Shown here: positions 8,631-18,158 of the stretch, piece after piece
Numbering within the stretch: position 1 is the first letter of the stretch
Layout: every line of letters begins with the position of its first letter
From: Mucilaginibacter sp.
GTDB taxonomy: Bacteria > Bacteroidota > Bacteroidia > Sphingobacteriales > Sphingobacteriaceae
Direction of reading: 5' to 3'
Assembly: GCA_031292485.1 (NCBI GenBank)
Contig: JARLHA010000022.1
Span: 1-50,479, forward strand
DNA length: 50,479 nt
Position numbers and translations under genes: made by a program
Notes under the pieces: generated by a model
Told to the model about the DNA's origin: nothing
What the model saw: only the letters and a program-made list of their open reading frames with translations
Database searches by the model: none

Positions 8631-9662
8631 TTAATTAAAAGGATTGTTATTGATATAATTTTCCCACGCCCATGCTGATGATAACATGCTTGTTAAGTCA
8701 TTTTCGGCTTTCCATCCCAATTCTTTTTCAGCCAGGCTCACGTCCCCCCAAATTTTTACAATGTCGCCATTGCGTGGCGGGCCAATATGATAGTTCAATT
8801 CTTTCCCGGTTACTTTTTCAAAAGTGCGGATAAGCTCCAGAACGGAATAACCCTTGCCTGTGCCAATATTAAATACCTCGAAGGCAGTAGCACCCTGCCC
8901 GGCTTCCATTCGCCTGATCGCAGCAACATGCGCCCTGGCCAAATCAACTACATGTATGAAATCCCTGATACAGCTGCCATCAGGCGTGTCAAACTGGTCG
9001 CCGAAAACCGTAAGCTGCTCCCGTTTACCGATAGCTGTTTGTGTAATATAGGGTACCAGGTTCTGCGGCACCCCGTTTGGCAACTCCCCGATTAAAGCTG
9101 ATTGATGGGCTCCCACCGGGTTAAAATACCTGAGCGCAATAACTTTTAAATTGCTTACTGCATTAGCGGTTTCCTTTAATATTTCCTCACCAATTTGCTT
9201 TGTGTTTCCGTATGGAGACTCTGCCTTTTTAATAGCGGCCTGCTCATTAACAGGTAATATATCGGGCTCACCGTAAACGGTACATGATGAGGAGAACACT
9301 AAATTTATCGGCTTACCTGTTAAACCGATAAGCAGGTTTACGAGGGCCGAAATATTGTTGTCATAGTACAGCAGCGGTTTTTTTACTGATTCGCTTACCG
9401 ATTTGGATGCAGCAAAATGTATAACCCCGCTTATATCAGGATGGATTTCTAAAAGCTCATTTATTGCGTTTTTATCGCGCAGATCCAACTTGAAAAATTC
9501 AGGTTTTTTTCCTGTGATGGCCTCTATCTGCCCGAGTATCTTTATATCCGAGTTGGATAAATTATCAACGATAATAACCTCGTAATCATTATTTTGTAAT
9601 TCAACAACGGTATGCGCACCTATGTAACCTGTGCCTCCTGTAACCAATATCTTTTTTCCCAT
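8631..9662 (-). CDS. galE: UDP-glucose 4-epimerase
   Basis: 343 residues, extended SDR family. The NAD-binding motif GGTGYIGAH (9-17), the substrate Ser region SSSCTVYG (124-131) and the catalytic Tyr151/Lys155 pair (YGNTK) are present, as are RYFNPVGAH and the C-terminal DIVKIWGD that close the UDP-sugar site. Interconverts UDP-galactose and UDP-glucose, and in some members UDP-GalNAc and UDP-GlcNAc; the sequence alone does not settle which. Cytoplasmic. It is embedded in PUL 1 with a 2-bp gap to the upstream gene and 4 bp to the hydrolase, so it is co-transcribed. Its place in a glycan-degradation operon points to handling galactose or GalNAc from the imported glycan. Confidence 0.93.
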   Translation of the reverse strand: MGKKILVTGGTGYIGAHTVVELQNNDYEVIIVDNLSNSDIKILGQIEAITGKKPEFFKLDLRDKNAINELLEIHPDISGVIHFAASKSVSESVKKPLLYYDNNISALVNLLIGLTGKPINLVFSSSCTVYGEPDILPVNEQAAIKKAESPYGNTKQIGEEILKETANAVSNLKVIALRYFNPVGAHQSALIGELPNGVPQNLVPYITQTAIGKREQLTVFGDQFDTPDGSCIRDFIHVVDLARAHVAAIRRMEAGQGATAFEVFNIGTGKGYSVLELIRTFEKVTGKELNYHIGPPRNGDIVKIWGDVSLAEKELGWKAENDLTSMLSSAWAWENYINNNPFN

Positions 9663-9664
9663 TG

Positions 9665-11188
9665 CTATTTAATCGCGATCACACCTTGTAATTTATTGTA
9701 GCCGGTGTTTGATTCCCAGGTATTACTATTGGCCAATTGTATGCTGAAATTTGGATTTGTATTTAGGGTAGGGGCGTTGTCCGGCATATTTAGCAGGACA
9801 TCATAATTGCCCGTTGTAATGCCCGCCGGCAATGCCAGCGTCTGTTGTAGATTTATGGTGCCTGTATACCATTTCCGGATATCTGTTTTAAATGCAGCCG
9901 CGAACACCTTACCTGATGTTTGATTACGGAGGATCAATTGTACAGGCCTCGGGTTGTATGGCGAAGCGTAACCCACATTAGCAATAGTTAAATTTACACT
10001 GATATTTCCGGAAGCGCTGGCCGAAGTTGGAAACTCCGCTTTTCGCAATACAAACCGGTAGCCTAATTTTTGTTTGATACTGTCCATACAACCGCCGTTT
10101 ACCCAGTTGTTATTCAGATCGAGGTTGTAAACAGCGTTCAGGAAACTGTAGTGAAATTTTTCAAACTCCGATTTAGCAATGCCAGTGGGCTCGCATTCAT
10201 TTTGCGGGGTGTAACCATTGGTGCAGGTTTCGCCGCCAACGGCAACGTATTTGGTATCATATTGCTCAAAATTCCTCAAAGCAGTAGTAGCGTCGGCTTC
10301 CGGGGTTGATGAGTTGCCGTAGTCAAAATAAGTGCCTTCGTCATTAGTGCCTGATAAAAAGCAATCGTTGTGAAAACCGATCCGGGCTTTATCCGTTTCG
10401 GTAAAGGCTTCTGCATCCGTCATTGCTGCTGAATTTACATTCGCGTTGATACCGTATACATATCTCTCCTTTAGCTGCGGAATGCGAACCTGTACCATCC
10501 GGTCAGCTGGCAGCGCTGATAAAAGCGCCTTCAATACATCAATACGGTCCTGCCAGTTATTGTCCAATAGTTTGCCCTGTCCGTTGCTCGAGGCGTCGCC
10601 GAAATTATCCGTATAGTAATTTTCGCCCCATATTCCTATAAAACCAAGCTGCATACATGCTATTACATCTGCATCCTTTTGCAGGTAAGGCTTTAGCTGG
10701 CTGATATGATTTAGTATGACGGCTTTTGTCGCATCACCATAAGGGGTACAGATCGACTGCTCAGGGCAAGTCCCGCTGTGGGTAGTGTTGGTATAAATAA
10801 AACGGGGGATCAGTTTTACACCGGCGCTTCGTGCCGTGGCACAGTCCTGATCGAATTTGGTTAAGAAGTCGGCCGATATGGGTGAAGTAACAAAACTATC
10901 TAATACATATTCCACATAAACCAAACTGCAGGCAACCGAATAGGTTGCCCCAGGGATACTTTGATTGCCGCGGTAACCGGCAAGCAGGCTTTCGCTCAGC
11001 GGAATATAATTACTGGCGTGGATTTCGGCATATTGAAAAAAGCCCCTTTCAGGATTTACAATATCCTGGTTGCTTTCGGTATACGTTACAATTGCCGACG
11101 TGTCAACAGGGGTTTTAACCACTGTTTCCTTTTTGCTGCATGACGACAGCGCAAATAATAGCGCAGCAACTATGATTGAGTTTTTCAT
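9665..11188 (-). CDS. DUF4874/DUF4832 lipoprotein, unknown function
   Basis: 507 residues. The signal peptide ends in a lipobox (ALSSC, Cys17), so it is a lipoprotein, probably outer-membrane or surface. The NPERGFF motif (about residue 46) starts the DUF4874 region; GFIGIWGENYYTD sits in what looks like a TIM-barrel strand; the C-terminal third is the DUF4832 beta-sandwich. The domains are known only as uncharacterised, and occur in glycan loci of Bacteroidota and other phyla. The barrel-like N-terminus and the acidic GIWGENYYTD strand raise the possibility of an unclassified glycosidase, but no catalytic pair can be assigned. It lies between the acetyltransferase (42-bp gap) and galE (2-bp gap) in the PUL 1 transcript. 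Confidence 0.75.
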   Translation of the reverse strand: MKNSIIVAALLFALSSCSKKETVVKTPVDTSAIVTYTESNQDIVNPERGFFQYAEIHASNYIPLSESLLAGYRGNQSIPGATYSVACSLVYVEYVLDSFVTSPISADFLTKFDQDCATARSAGVKLIPRFIYTNTTHSGTCPEQSICTPYGDATKAVILNHISQLKPYLQKDADVIACMQLGFIGIWGENYYTDNFGDASSNGQGKLLDNNWQDRIDVLKALLSALPADRMVQVRIPQLKERYVYGINANVNSAAMTDAEAFTETDKARIGFHNDCFLSGTNDEGTYFDYGNSSTPEADATTALRNFEQYDTKYVAVGGETCTNGYTPQNECEPTGIAKSEFEKFHYSFLNAVYNLDLNNNWVNGGCMDSIKQKLGYRFVLRKAEFPTSASASGNISVNLTIANVGYASPYNPRPVQLILRNQTSGKVFAAAFKTDIRKWYTGTINLQQTLALPAGITTGNYDVLLNMPDNAPTLNTNPNFSIQLANSNTWESNTGYNKLQGVIAIK

Positions 11189-11230
11189 TTTGATTTATTG
11201 TTGGTTAAAATTGGTGAGTAAACGCTGCCG

Positions 11231-12343
11231 TTATATTTTAATGAACACTTTATGCTTACTCAGGAAATAACACAGATACCATTCAGCAAATAAGGTTACC
11301 AGTGCAGAAAATACGGCAATAAGGTTTGCCTGCAAGCCGGTATATCCCAGAAAACCTTTGACAAATATGCCTATTGCGTTATTGAACCATTGGGCGCCTG
11401 CGGTTTCAAAAAACAGGTAAATAAAGATGGAATTAACCCCCACTACAATGCAAATCCATGCATATTTATTTACCTGTTTTATATCAATTAACCAATACAG
11501 AAAAGCCAGGAGCAATAATACCCATCCGCCTGACGCCAGCGCAAAAGAGCTGGTGCTTATCCGCTTTATTATCGGGGTTATATTCGCAATATCCAGTCCA
11601 AAACCTAAGGCCAGGCCAACCACTCCGGCAATTACCAGGTATAGGATCTTTTTATTGGCAGGTTCTTTTGATATCAATAGTTTGCCAGCCAATACACCCC
11701 ATATAGTGTGTGCTGCCGTAGGGATAATATTAATGGCAACCCAGCCGTCGGTATTGATTTTTCCCATCAGCAAGGTATCCATGTAGGCGCCAAAGTTGTG
11801 GAACTCTGTATAAGGCTGATCAAACCCGGGCATTAATATATTGCGGTACAATGCATCAGTGATGACCAGCAGGCCTATCGAGAAACTCAACTGGAACCAA
11901 AATGACCTGTTGATGATTAAATAAGCAATAATAGTGGTAAACGATAGCTGGGTAAGCACATTCCAAAGTTCAAAAACAAGTTTGCCTGCATAAACACAGT
12001 GCAAGCCGGTGCCCAGTAAAAATAATTTTACCGACCGCAGTGCTATGTGTTTAAAGTTTTGCTGCCAGGTTATACCTTTTGCTCTTTTTGAGTTATAGGA
12101 GATATACATGGCAGCACCCGCCATTAGCATAAATGCCGGCTGTACGCAATCCCAAAAGTGAAGACCGTGCCACGGGTCATGAAAAAATTGGTTGATAAAG
12201 CCGTCGGCAGCACCTCCTAAATGCATGGCGTGCAAATTCTCATATACCAGGCAGCTTTCGCCGGCCAGCAATATCATAATAAGCCCGCGCATCACATCTA
12301 GGGAGATGAGCCTGTTAGCCGATTTTGGAATAACGCTTTCCAT
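11231..12343 (-). CDS. HGSNAT/DUF5009-type membrane acyltransferase
   Basis: 370 residues with about ten predicted membrane segments. It begins RLISLDVMRGLIMILL, the signature of the YeiB/heparan-alpha-glucosaminide N-acetyltransferase superfamily; a histidine-rich loop (HDPWHGLHFWDC, about 55-66) follows the first segment, as in HGSNAT, where a His takes part in transmembrane acetyl transfer from acetyl-CoA. By family it would acetylate a sugar (classically a non-reducing-end glucosamine) on the periplasmic side. It sits in PUL 1 with gaps of 19 and 42 bp. Bacterial members in PULs are largely uncharacterised, so the substrate is inference; the neighbouring hexosamine operon makes an amino sugar plausible. 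Confidence 0.75.
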   Translation of the reverse strand: MESVIPKSANRLISLDVMRGLIMILLAGESCLVYENLHAMHLGGAADGFINQFFHDPWHGLHFWDCVQPAFMLMAGAAMYISYNSKRAKGITWQQNFKHIALRSVKLFLLGTGLHCVYAGKLVFELWNVLTQLSFTTIIAYLIINRSFWFQLSFSIGLLVITDALYRNILMPGFDQPYTEFHNFGAYMDTLLMGKINTDGWVAINIIPTAAHTIWGVLAGKLLISKEPANKKILYLVIAGVVGLALGFGLDIANITPIIKRISTSSFALASGGWVLLLLAFLYWLIDIKQVNKYAWICIVVGVNSIFIYLFFETAGAQWFNNAIGIFVKGFLGYTGLQANLIAVFSALVTLFAEWYLCYFLSKHKVFIKI

Positions 12344-12362
12344 TTAAGTTTTATGATATAAA

Positions 12363-13232
12363 TTATTGGCTTATATTAAGCGTAAGTGCCGTTTTACCTT
12401 GACCCGGCATCCAACCCACTTCACTCCAACCCGAATCACTAACAATGATGCCGAATGTTAACGCTTTGCCGCTTAAACCACCGATTTTGCTGCGACTAAG
12501 TGACATCTCGAATTTTACAACTCCCCCTGAATCCTGAACCGTACCCACAGTATAAAATTCAGCGATACTTAATGCGTTAAAACTAAACGCATTTTGCGCC
12601 CCGGTATGTTGATATTGCACCAGGGCATCCGGTGCTGTAAGCATCGGGCCTTCCAGCAGGTAATCGTAACCACCGCCCGGTATCTCGCCTGTAAGCAAGC
12701 CCGTAGACGCATCATTATCTGTGTCCAAATAAAAGTCAAAAATGTTTCCGGCAGCTACTGTTCCTTTCATCTCCATGTAGATGTAAACATTCTGGCTGTC
12801 GTAATCGAATTTTGCTTTTTGAACAATTCCGCCCAGGGCTCCGGCGGGTATTACCACGTTTGATATGGTGTCCCAATCCGTTAATGTATTATCGTTCAGC
12901 AATATAGGTGAGCTTTTCGATACATTGATGACGGTTGAACCATTTATAACCTGGCCATTATTTAATGTAGCATATAAAGTGGCTACAAATTTTCCCTTTT
13001 TTGTGTAGGTATGTACCGGATTAGCGTCTGTTGAGCTGGTGCTGTCTCCGAAATCCCATCTGAATGCCTTTGCATCGGTAGTTTTATTGGAAAAGGTAAC
13101 TACGTAGCTTTTTACAAGGTCTGTAAAAACCACATCTTTTACGGGTTGCTCAGGATTCTTTTTACAGGCTTCAAATCCGGTAATTAGCCCTGTCAGCAAG
13201 AAACAGCTTAATATAAACTTAAATTTTTTCAT
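12363..13232 (-). CDS. PKD-domain lipoprotein with CBM-like C-terminus (probable surface glycan-binding protein)
   Basis: 289 residues. Lipoprotein signal ending FEAC (Cys23). A PKD domain occupies about residues 35-105, marked by FRWDFGDSTSSTDANPVHTY. The C-terminal 170 residues (FDYDSQNVYIYMEMKGT, DFYLDTDNDASTGL, EVGWMPGQGK) look like a CBM9/DOMON-type beta-sandwich that in other proteins binds sugars. It takes the position directly after susD, where SusE/SusF-like surface glycan-binding proteins are encoded. It most likely captures the PUL 1 glycan at the cell surface and passes it to SusCD. No catalytic residues are evident. Gap to SusD is 40 bp. Confidence 0.75.
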   Translation of the reverse strand: MKKFKFILSCFLLTGLITGFEACKKNPEQPVKDVVFTDLVKSYVVTFSNKTTDAKAFRWDFGDSTSSTDANPVHTYTKKGKFVATLYATLNNGQVINGSTVINVSKSSPILLNDNTLTDWDTISNVVIPAGALGGIVQKAKFDYDSQNVYIYMEMKGTVAAGNIFDFYLDTDNDASTGLLTGEIPGGGYDYLLEGPMLTAPDALVQYQHTGAQNAFSFNALSIAEFYTVGTVQDSGGVVKFEMSLSRSKIGGLSGKALTFGIIVSDSGWSEVGWMPGQGKTALTLNISQ

Positions 13233-13272
13233 ATCATTTTCATTAATAGCAATTGAATTATTTTACTGTTAA

Positions 13273-14790
13273 TTATGGATTTTGAGTTGCCAATGGATTA
13301 GATAATATCTCGGCTTGTGGTATATAATATATGATTTTGGTACTGGTGTACGGGATGATCATATTAGGGTAGTTGGCAGGCGCAACACTTAAATTAATGT
13401 CACTTGCCTGCAATCCCTGTAAATGGTATCCCCAATAAGTTTTATCCATATTCATTTTGTTGCGGTATACAGTGAAAGTACGGTCGGCCTCAAAAGCTAA
13501 TTCCAACCTTCTTTCCTGTAATACTACACCTAATAAAGTCTGGTTAGCAGGTACCGTGCCGTTATATAATGCACCGGATAATCCCCTGTTTTTCCTGATC
13601 ATATCCACATCGGCAAGCGCTGCTGATGTTTGGCCAAGTTTAGCTTCTGCCTCAGCCCTGTTCAGGTACATTTCTGATAAGCGAAACATTACCGGCGAAC
13701 TGAGCGTCGGGCTGCCTCCCTGGAATGAGAATTTGGTTACATAATAAATTGGAATCCCATTTTTATATTGTTGTGTGCCCGTTGAATCAACAAGGTCATC
13801 GATATAGGAAGCACGTACATCTGACGGATTTTGTGCATAAAGCGCACGTAACGGCTGCGAAGCATATTCTTCGCCCCAGCCGGAGTTACCGTTTGAATAA
13901 TATTGTGAAGCAATAGAACCAAATTTTCCGTAATCATCCAAAGTGGTAAAGGCGATACAAAATATTGTTTCGGGATTGGACGGCGCATTTGCAAAGAGCG
14001 TTTTATATGCATCGGCAGTGGATTCAGAAAAATTGCCGGAATTGATAACGGCGTTGCTATAGGTTATGGTACTTGTATTATCCCCTTCGTATAATGAAAC
14101 CCTTGATAGTAAAGCCTCTGCAGCTTCCTTTGTGGCATAGGTTTTTCCACGCGAAGCATTCATTAATGATGCAGCTTTAATTCCATCAGCAATTATTTGC
14201 GCATAAACCTCTTTAACGCTTGCACGCGCTTTTGACGAAGGATCGGTAGTTGATGTTCTTAAAATTATGCCCGGAGCATCAGGGTTTATAGTATAAGGCT
14301 CTGCAAAAAAACGAACCAGGTTAAAGTGGCAGAATGCCCTTAAAAAGTAACATTCGCCGATCAACTGTTGCTGGGCCGCTGTGGGGTTGCTTATTTTGCT
14401 TCCGGCCTCAATAACGGTATTCGCATCACTGATGATTTTGTATGAAATGTACCAGAAATAACTTGCGTTGGTTTGTGTGGGCGTAAAACCTAAAGAAAAA
14501 GCAAGGAATAATGGGTCCGTAGTTATCTGCGCGCATACCACATCGTCTGACGCAAAGTCTGACATCTGGAAATACTGCCGCAGATACATGTTGTTATCAT
14601 CCGTTGTACCTTCAAAAGAAACATGATCCTTAAATAAGGCATAGGCGCCATTTACGGCATTTAGCAAGCCATCCGGTGTTGTTGTTAATGATGCTGTGGT
14701 AACAGCATTTGTAGGCAGGTCATTGAGTTTACAGCCGGAGAATACCAGTAGAGATAGCGCTGTTATATAAAATATTTTATTTTTCATCAC
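13273..14790 (-). CDS. SusD/RagB-family nutrient-uptake lipoprotein (PUL 1)
   Basis: 505 residues, normal for SusD. Signal peptide with lipobox VFSGC (Cys20). The N-terminal SusD-like region includes GECYFLRAFCHFNLVRFFAEPY (TPR-like helix pair), and the C-terminal RagB/SusD half includes VMFRLSEMYLNRAEAEAKLG and LQERRLELAFEADR, both hallmarks. Acts at the outer face as the lid of the SusC transporter, binding oligosaccharide before import. It starts 8 bp after the SusC stop, the usual pairing. The substrate cannot be read from the sequence; the operon suggests an alpha-galactoside or hexosamine-containing glycan. Confidence 0.95.
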   Translation of the reverse strand: MMKNKIFYITALSLLVFSGCKLNDLPTNAVTTASLTTTPDGLLNAVNGAYALFKDHVSFEGTTDDNNMYLRQYFQMSDFASDDVVCAQITTDPLFLAFSLGFTPTQTNASYFWYISYKIISDANTVIEAGSKISNPTAAQQQLIGECYFLRAFCHFNLVRFFAEPYTINPDAPGIILRTSTTDPSSKARASVKEVYAQIIADGIKAASLMNASRGKTYATKEAAEALLSRVSLYEGDNTSTITYSNAVINSGNFSESTADAYKTLFANAPSNPETIFCIAFTTLDDYGKFGSIASQYYSNGNSGWGEEYASQPLRALYAQNPSDVRASYIDDLVDSTGTQQYKNGIPIYYVTKFSFQGGSPTLSSPVMFRLSEMYLNRAEAEAKLGQTSAALADVDMIRKNRGLSGALYNGTVPANQTLLGVVLQERRLELAFEADRTFTVYRNKMNMDKTYWGYHLQGLQASDINLSVAPANYPNMIIPYTSTKIIYYIPQAEILSNPLATQNP

Positions 14791-14798
14791 CTGATCTT

Positions 14799-17700
14799 TT
14801 AAAATTTAATATTTATGTTCAGTAAAAATTGACGGTTGTCCGGGTATTTAAAGTCGGCGACCCCCGGCGTTATAAAGCTGCCCGGCGTAATAGTGGTTGC
14901 CGGATCCTGGCCCAGGTAATGTGTAAATGTGTACACATTGTCAGCACTAACGGACACGTTGATGTCGGCCAATTTCAGACGCTGCACCAGTGATTTAGGC
15001 AAGCTGTAGCCCAAAGCTAAATTTCTTATACTCATGTAACTGCCGTCTTTAAGATACCTGGTAGACGGAGAGGTAGAGTTTGTGTTATTCTGCGGGCTTG
15101 GATCGGTAGCTATTTGTCCCGGGTGGCTCCATACGATAGTGCCTTTTGGCGCAACAATCTGGTTCAGATAAGGTTCGCTTCCGTCATTTTGTACTTCGCT
15201 AAGATTTGCATTATATATTTTATTGCCGTAAACGAAGTAAGTATTTACACGCAGGAAGAACTTCTTGTATTTAAACTCGTTGTTAAAACCTCCCTGATAT
15301 TTTGGTAGTGCCGAGCCTTGTTCTTCCAATGTTGCCGAAGCATAATCGGAAGTAACTGATTTTGACGTTACGTTTCCTTTACTATCTTTAGTTTCAACTT
15401 CCCATTGAGGTGCGCCTGTTTGCGGGTTCACACCCTCCCATTTCGGCATATAAAACTCATATAGGTTGCCGTCGTTACGGTAAATCTGTGAAACTGCGCT
15501 TGCGCCTGTTGAAACAACTGTTGAGGGAAAGCCCTGCAATTTGTTATTATTAAAGCTGATGTTAAAATCAGTTGTCCACTGAAAATTGGCGCTTTTGATA
15601 TTCACGCTGTTAATTGCAAACTCTAAACCATTATTCAGTACCTGGCCTTTGTTTTCCCATTTGGTTTCAAAGCCGACTGATAATGGCTGGGCGACCTGTA
15701 ATAGCAGGTTCTTGGTAATATTGTGGTAAGCATCCACCGTAATGTTAATGCGGTGGAATAAGCCTATATCAAAACCAGCATCTAACTGGTGTTTACTTTC
15801 CCATGTTAGGTTAGGACTTTCTAATTGGTAAGGCGTGGCACCAACAGCTGAATTATATTGCGTATTTAATGAGTACAAACCCAGGTATCTGCCGGCGCCA
15901 ATATCCTGTGTGCCGGTGATGCCATAGCTTAAACGCAATTTCAGGTTATCAACTGTGTGGCTGTCCTTTAAAAAATCCTCATTACTCGCTAACCAGCCAG
16001 CAGAAATGGAGGGGAACGAAGCATAACGGTTAGATGGCGGAAATGCTGAAGACCCGTCTGTACGGAATGACCCGCTTAAAAAATAGCGACCCAGATAGCT
16101 GTAGTTTATCTGTGAAAGATAGGACAATATCGATGGTGTATTATAGTAGCCGTTTACCGTCTGTGTGTTAGATACAACATCCAATACAGCCAGTCCCAGC
16201 GGCAAGCCTTTACCGCTTGCACCCATGTAATTATTTTCGCTACCCTCCAATTCAACGCCTGCGAGTCCATTTAACGCGCTCTTGCCAAACTGAAAATTGA
16301 ATTTAAATAAGTTGGTTGAAATGCCGCCATAGCTAAATGAGCTTTGGTTATTTAAATAACCGGTGCCATGGTAAAAACCCTCAACCGCAGGGCTGTAATA
16401 AGTTGAACTGTACGCATAATATGCACTTAAGCGGTTTGATGTATTAAACGATAACCATGGGGTTATAGGCAGATCCAAACCCAGATCGTAATTTACATCA
16501 AAATTCTTAAAGGGATGATTGGAGTTTTGTATGGTGTTTACCGGGTTTGTTTTATCCCTCGACCACCATTTGAAAGTAGAATTACCATCAACATAGATCG
16601 CATTATGATTAGCATCATAGGGGTTATCCCACGGTAAATTTAAATAGGCATAATAAATGTCGTTATAATCATAGCTTTTTCCATCGGTACCACTAACGTT
16701 TATACTATTGGTCATCGTGATTTTATCAGTAAAATGATAAACGTCGTTGGTCCTTAAATTAACGCGTTTAAAATCCGTATTCATAAAGGTTCCGCCTTCA
16801 TCATAAAACGTGGCGCCAAAATAATACTCGTTTTTTGCCGTCTTACCCATTGCTGAAAAATGATAATTTTCAACAGGGGCAGTTTTAAATAAGGTTGTTA
16901 GCCAATTGGTGTTGGTATTGAGTATTGATGCCGGCCGCTGCGATTGAAATTGCACCAGATCAATTACATAGCTGTTGTTGGTTGCGCCCGGTATGTAATC
17001 ACGAAATAACTGCTTTTGGTTTTGATACAGCTCGCTGCTGTTCATCATTACCATAGTGCCGAAATCAGGTGTTTTAAAGCCCGTTGTGGCGCTAAATTCA
17101 TATTGCGTTTTATCGCTTTTGGCTTTTTTGGTAGTAATGATGATTACGCCGCCATTTGCCTGCGAACCATAAATAGCGGTAGCACCGGCATCTTTTAAAA
17201 CCGTTACGCTTTCCACATCGTTAGGATCATAGTTACCGCCAATAATACCATCAACCACAAATAAGGGGCTTTGCGAGGCATTTACTGATGATACCCCCCT
17301 GAGACGGATTTCTGATGCGCTCCCGGGCGCACCTGATGAATTAACAACCTGTAAGCCGGCTACTTTACCTTGCAGCATGGCGCCAATGTCGTCGCTGGTA
17401 ACGTCTTTTAATTTATCTGCGGATACCACAGATATAGCGCTGGTTAGATTGCCTTTCTTTTGTTTAGCGTAACCTGTAATAACAATCTCGCTTAATTGCT
17501 GGTTGTCTGCCTGCATTACGATCGTTATGTTCTTTTGAGATTCGGTTACGTTAATTGCCTGGGTAGTGTAACCAATGGAATGCGCAACCAATGTAGCGGC
17601 GCCATTAATGTTAATAGAAAAGAAACCATCCGGACCCGAAGCGACTGCGCTTTTAGTATTGCCTTTTATTTCAATTACAACTCCGGGTAATGCGGAGCCA

Positions 17701-17804
17701 TCTTTTTCAGTAACCTTTCCTTTTAACACCCGGCCCTGGGCGTAAAGGTTACCACAGCTCACTACTAACAAAAGAAAGAGTAAAAGTTTTTTCAAATTGA
17801 ACAT
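14799..17804 (-). CDS. SusC/RagA-family TonB-dependent outer-membrane transporter (PUL 1)
   Basis: 1001 residues. Signal peptide (LLLFLLLVVSCGNLYAQ) is followed by a CarboxypepD_reg-like domain (about 24-100), the linker LSEIVITGYAKQKK, the TonB plug (about 110-235, including LRGVSSVNASQSPLFVVDG and VTVLKDAGATAIYGSQANG) and a 22-strand beta-barrel ending in a terminal aromatic-type strand (LLNINIKF). Imports oligosaccharides into the periplasm with SusD. First gene of an operon of seven genes reaching 6614. Its leader is about 140 nt long if the -7 element at 17952-17959 is used, and one LacI-type operator lies on each side of the predicted start site. Confidence 0.95.
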   Translation of the reverse strand: MFNLKKLLLFLLLVVSCGNLYAQGRVLKGKVTEKDGSALPGVVIEIKGNTKSAVASGPDGFFSININGAATLVAHSIGYTTQAINVTESQKNITIVMQADNQQLSEIVITGYAKQKKGNLTSAISVVSADKLKDVTSDDIGAMLQGKVAGLQVVNSSGAPGSASEIRLRGVSSVNASQSPLFVVDGIIGGNYDPNDVESVTVLKDAGATAIYGSQANGGVIIITTKKAKSDKTQYEFSATTGFKTPDFGTMVMMNSSELYQNQKQLFRDYIPGATNNSYVIDLVQFQSQRPASILNTNTNWLTTLFKTAPVENYHFSAMGKTAKNEYYFGATFYDEGGTFMNTDFKRVNLRTNDVYHFTDKITMTNSINVSGTDGKSYDYNDIYYAYLNLPWDNPYDANHNAIYVDGNSTFKWWSRDKTNPVNTIQNSNHPFKNFDVNYDLGLDLPITPWLSFNTSNRLSAYYAYSSTYYSPAVEGFYHGTGYLNNQSSFSYGGISTNLFKFNFQFGKSALNGLAGVELEGSENNYMGASGKGLPLGLAVLDVVSNTQTVNGYYNTPSILSYLSQINYSYLGRYFLSGSFRTDGSSAFPPSNRYASFPSISAGWLASNEDFLKDSHTVDNLKLRLSYGITGTQDIGAGRYLGLYSLNTQYNSAVGATPYQLESPNLTWESKHQLDAGFDIGLFHRINITVDAYHNITKNLLLQVAQPLSVGFETKWENKGQVLNNGLEFAINSVNIKSANFQWTTDFNISFNNNKLQGFPSTVVSTGASAVSQIYRNDGNLYEFYMPKWEGVNPQTGAPQWEVETKDSKGNVTSKSVTSDYASATLEEQGSALPKYQGGFNNEFKYKKFFLRVNTYFVYGNKIYNANLSEVQNDGSEPYLNQIVAPKGTIVWSHPGQIATDPSPQNNTNSTSPSTRYLKDGSYMSIRNLALGYSLPKSLVQRLKLADINVSVSADNVYTFTHYLGQDPATTITPGSFITPGVADFKYPDNRQFLLNINIKF

Positions 17805-17874
17805 AGTTGTTTTTTTAAGAGAAAGTTAACGGATAAGTGCATTTTAGTTTGTTTTATGTTTGTTGTAATAATTG

Positions 17875-17890
17875 TGTTTCCGAATACGCA
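17875..17890. promoter_or_regulatory. Second, weaker LacI-type operator in the susC leader
   Basis: TGTTTCCGAATACGCA; the minus strand reads TGCGTATTCGGAAACA, a degenerate copy of TGCGTGTNCGNRCACA keeping the central CG. Its centre is 98 bp from the centre of the stronger site at 17971-17986 and it lies downstream of the predicted transcription start, an arrangement that would suit repression by looping or a roadblock. Confidence 0.4.
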
Positions 17891-17951
17891 AAATTTAATT
17901 GTGTATATATGTCAATATAGGTTCATTATTAAGTGTATATCAGCGCTAAAA

Positions 17952-17959
17952 CAAATATA
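17952..17959 (-). promoter_or_regulatory. -7 promoter element of PUL 1 (susC)
   Basis: Reads TATATTTG on the minus strand, identical to the octamers in front of nahK and the GH31 gene. It lies 14 bp downstream of the palindromic core at 17974-17985. The 17805-18158 gap holds this promoter and the two operators; the rest is AT-rich sequence in which I see nothing else. Confidence 0.65.
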
Positions 17960-17970
17960 TGTAATTTCTT

Positions 17971-17986
17971 TGCGTGTTCGCACACA
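17971..17986. promoter_or_regulatory. Predicted LacI-family operator upstream of susC
   Basis: TGCGTGTTCGCACACA; core GTGT-TCGC-ACAC (17974-17985) is a perfect NCGN-centred palindrome. It sits just upstream of the -7 octamer, where repressor would occlude the -33 region. Confidence 0.65.
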
Positions 17987-18158
17987 TAAAAAAATATTTT
18001 TTTAATAAAAAATGCATTTTTATTATTTTAATATTAAATTGAGGTTAAAAAGGTAAAAAATTCAATAAAATGCAGACATGTATTGGCAAATTGATAATAT
18101 TTTAATTATCAATTATCTTGAGGACAAATAAATCAGGAAAAGAATCGCTTGATGTCTT

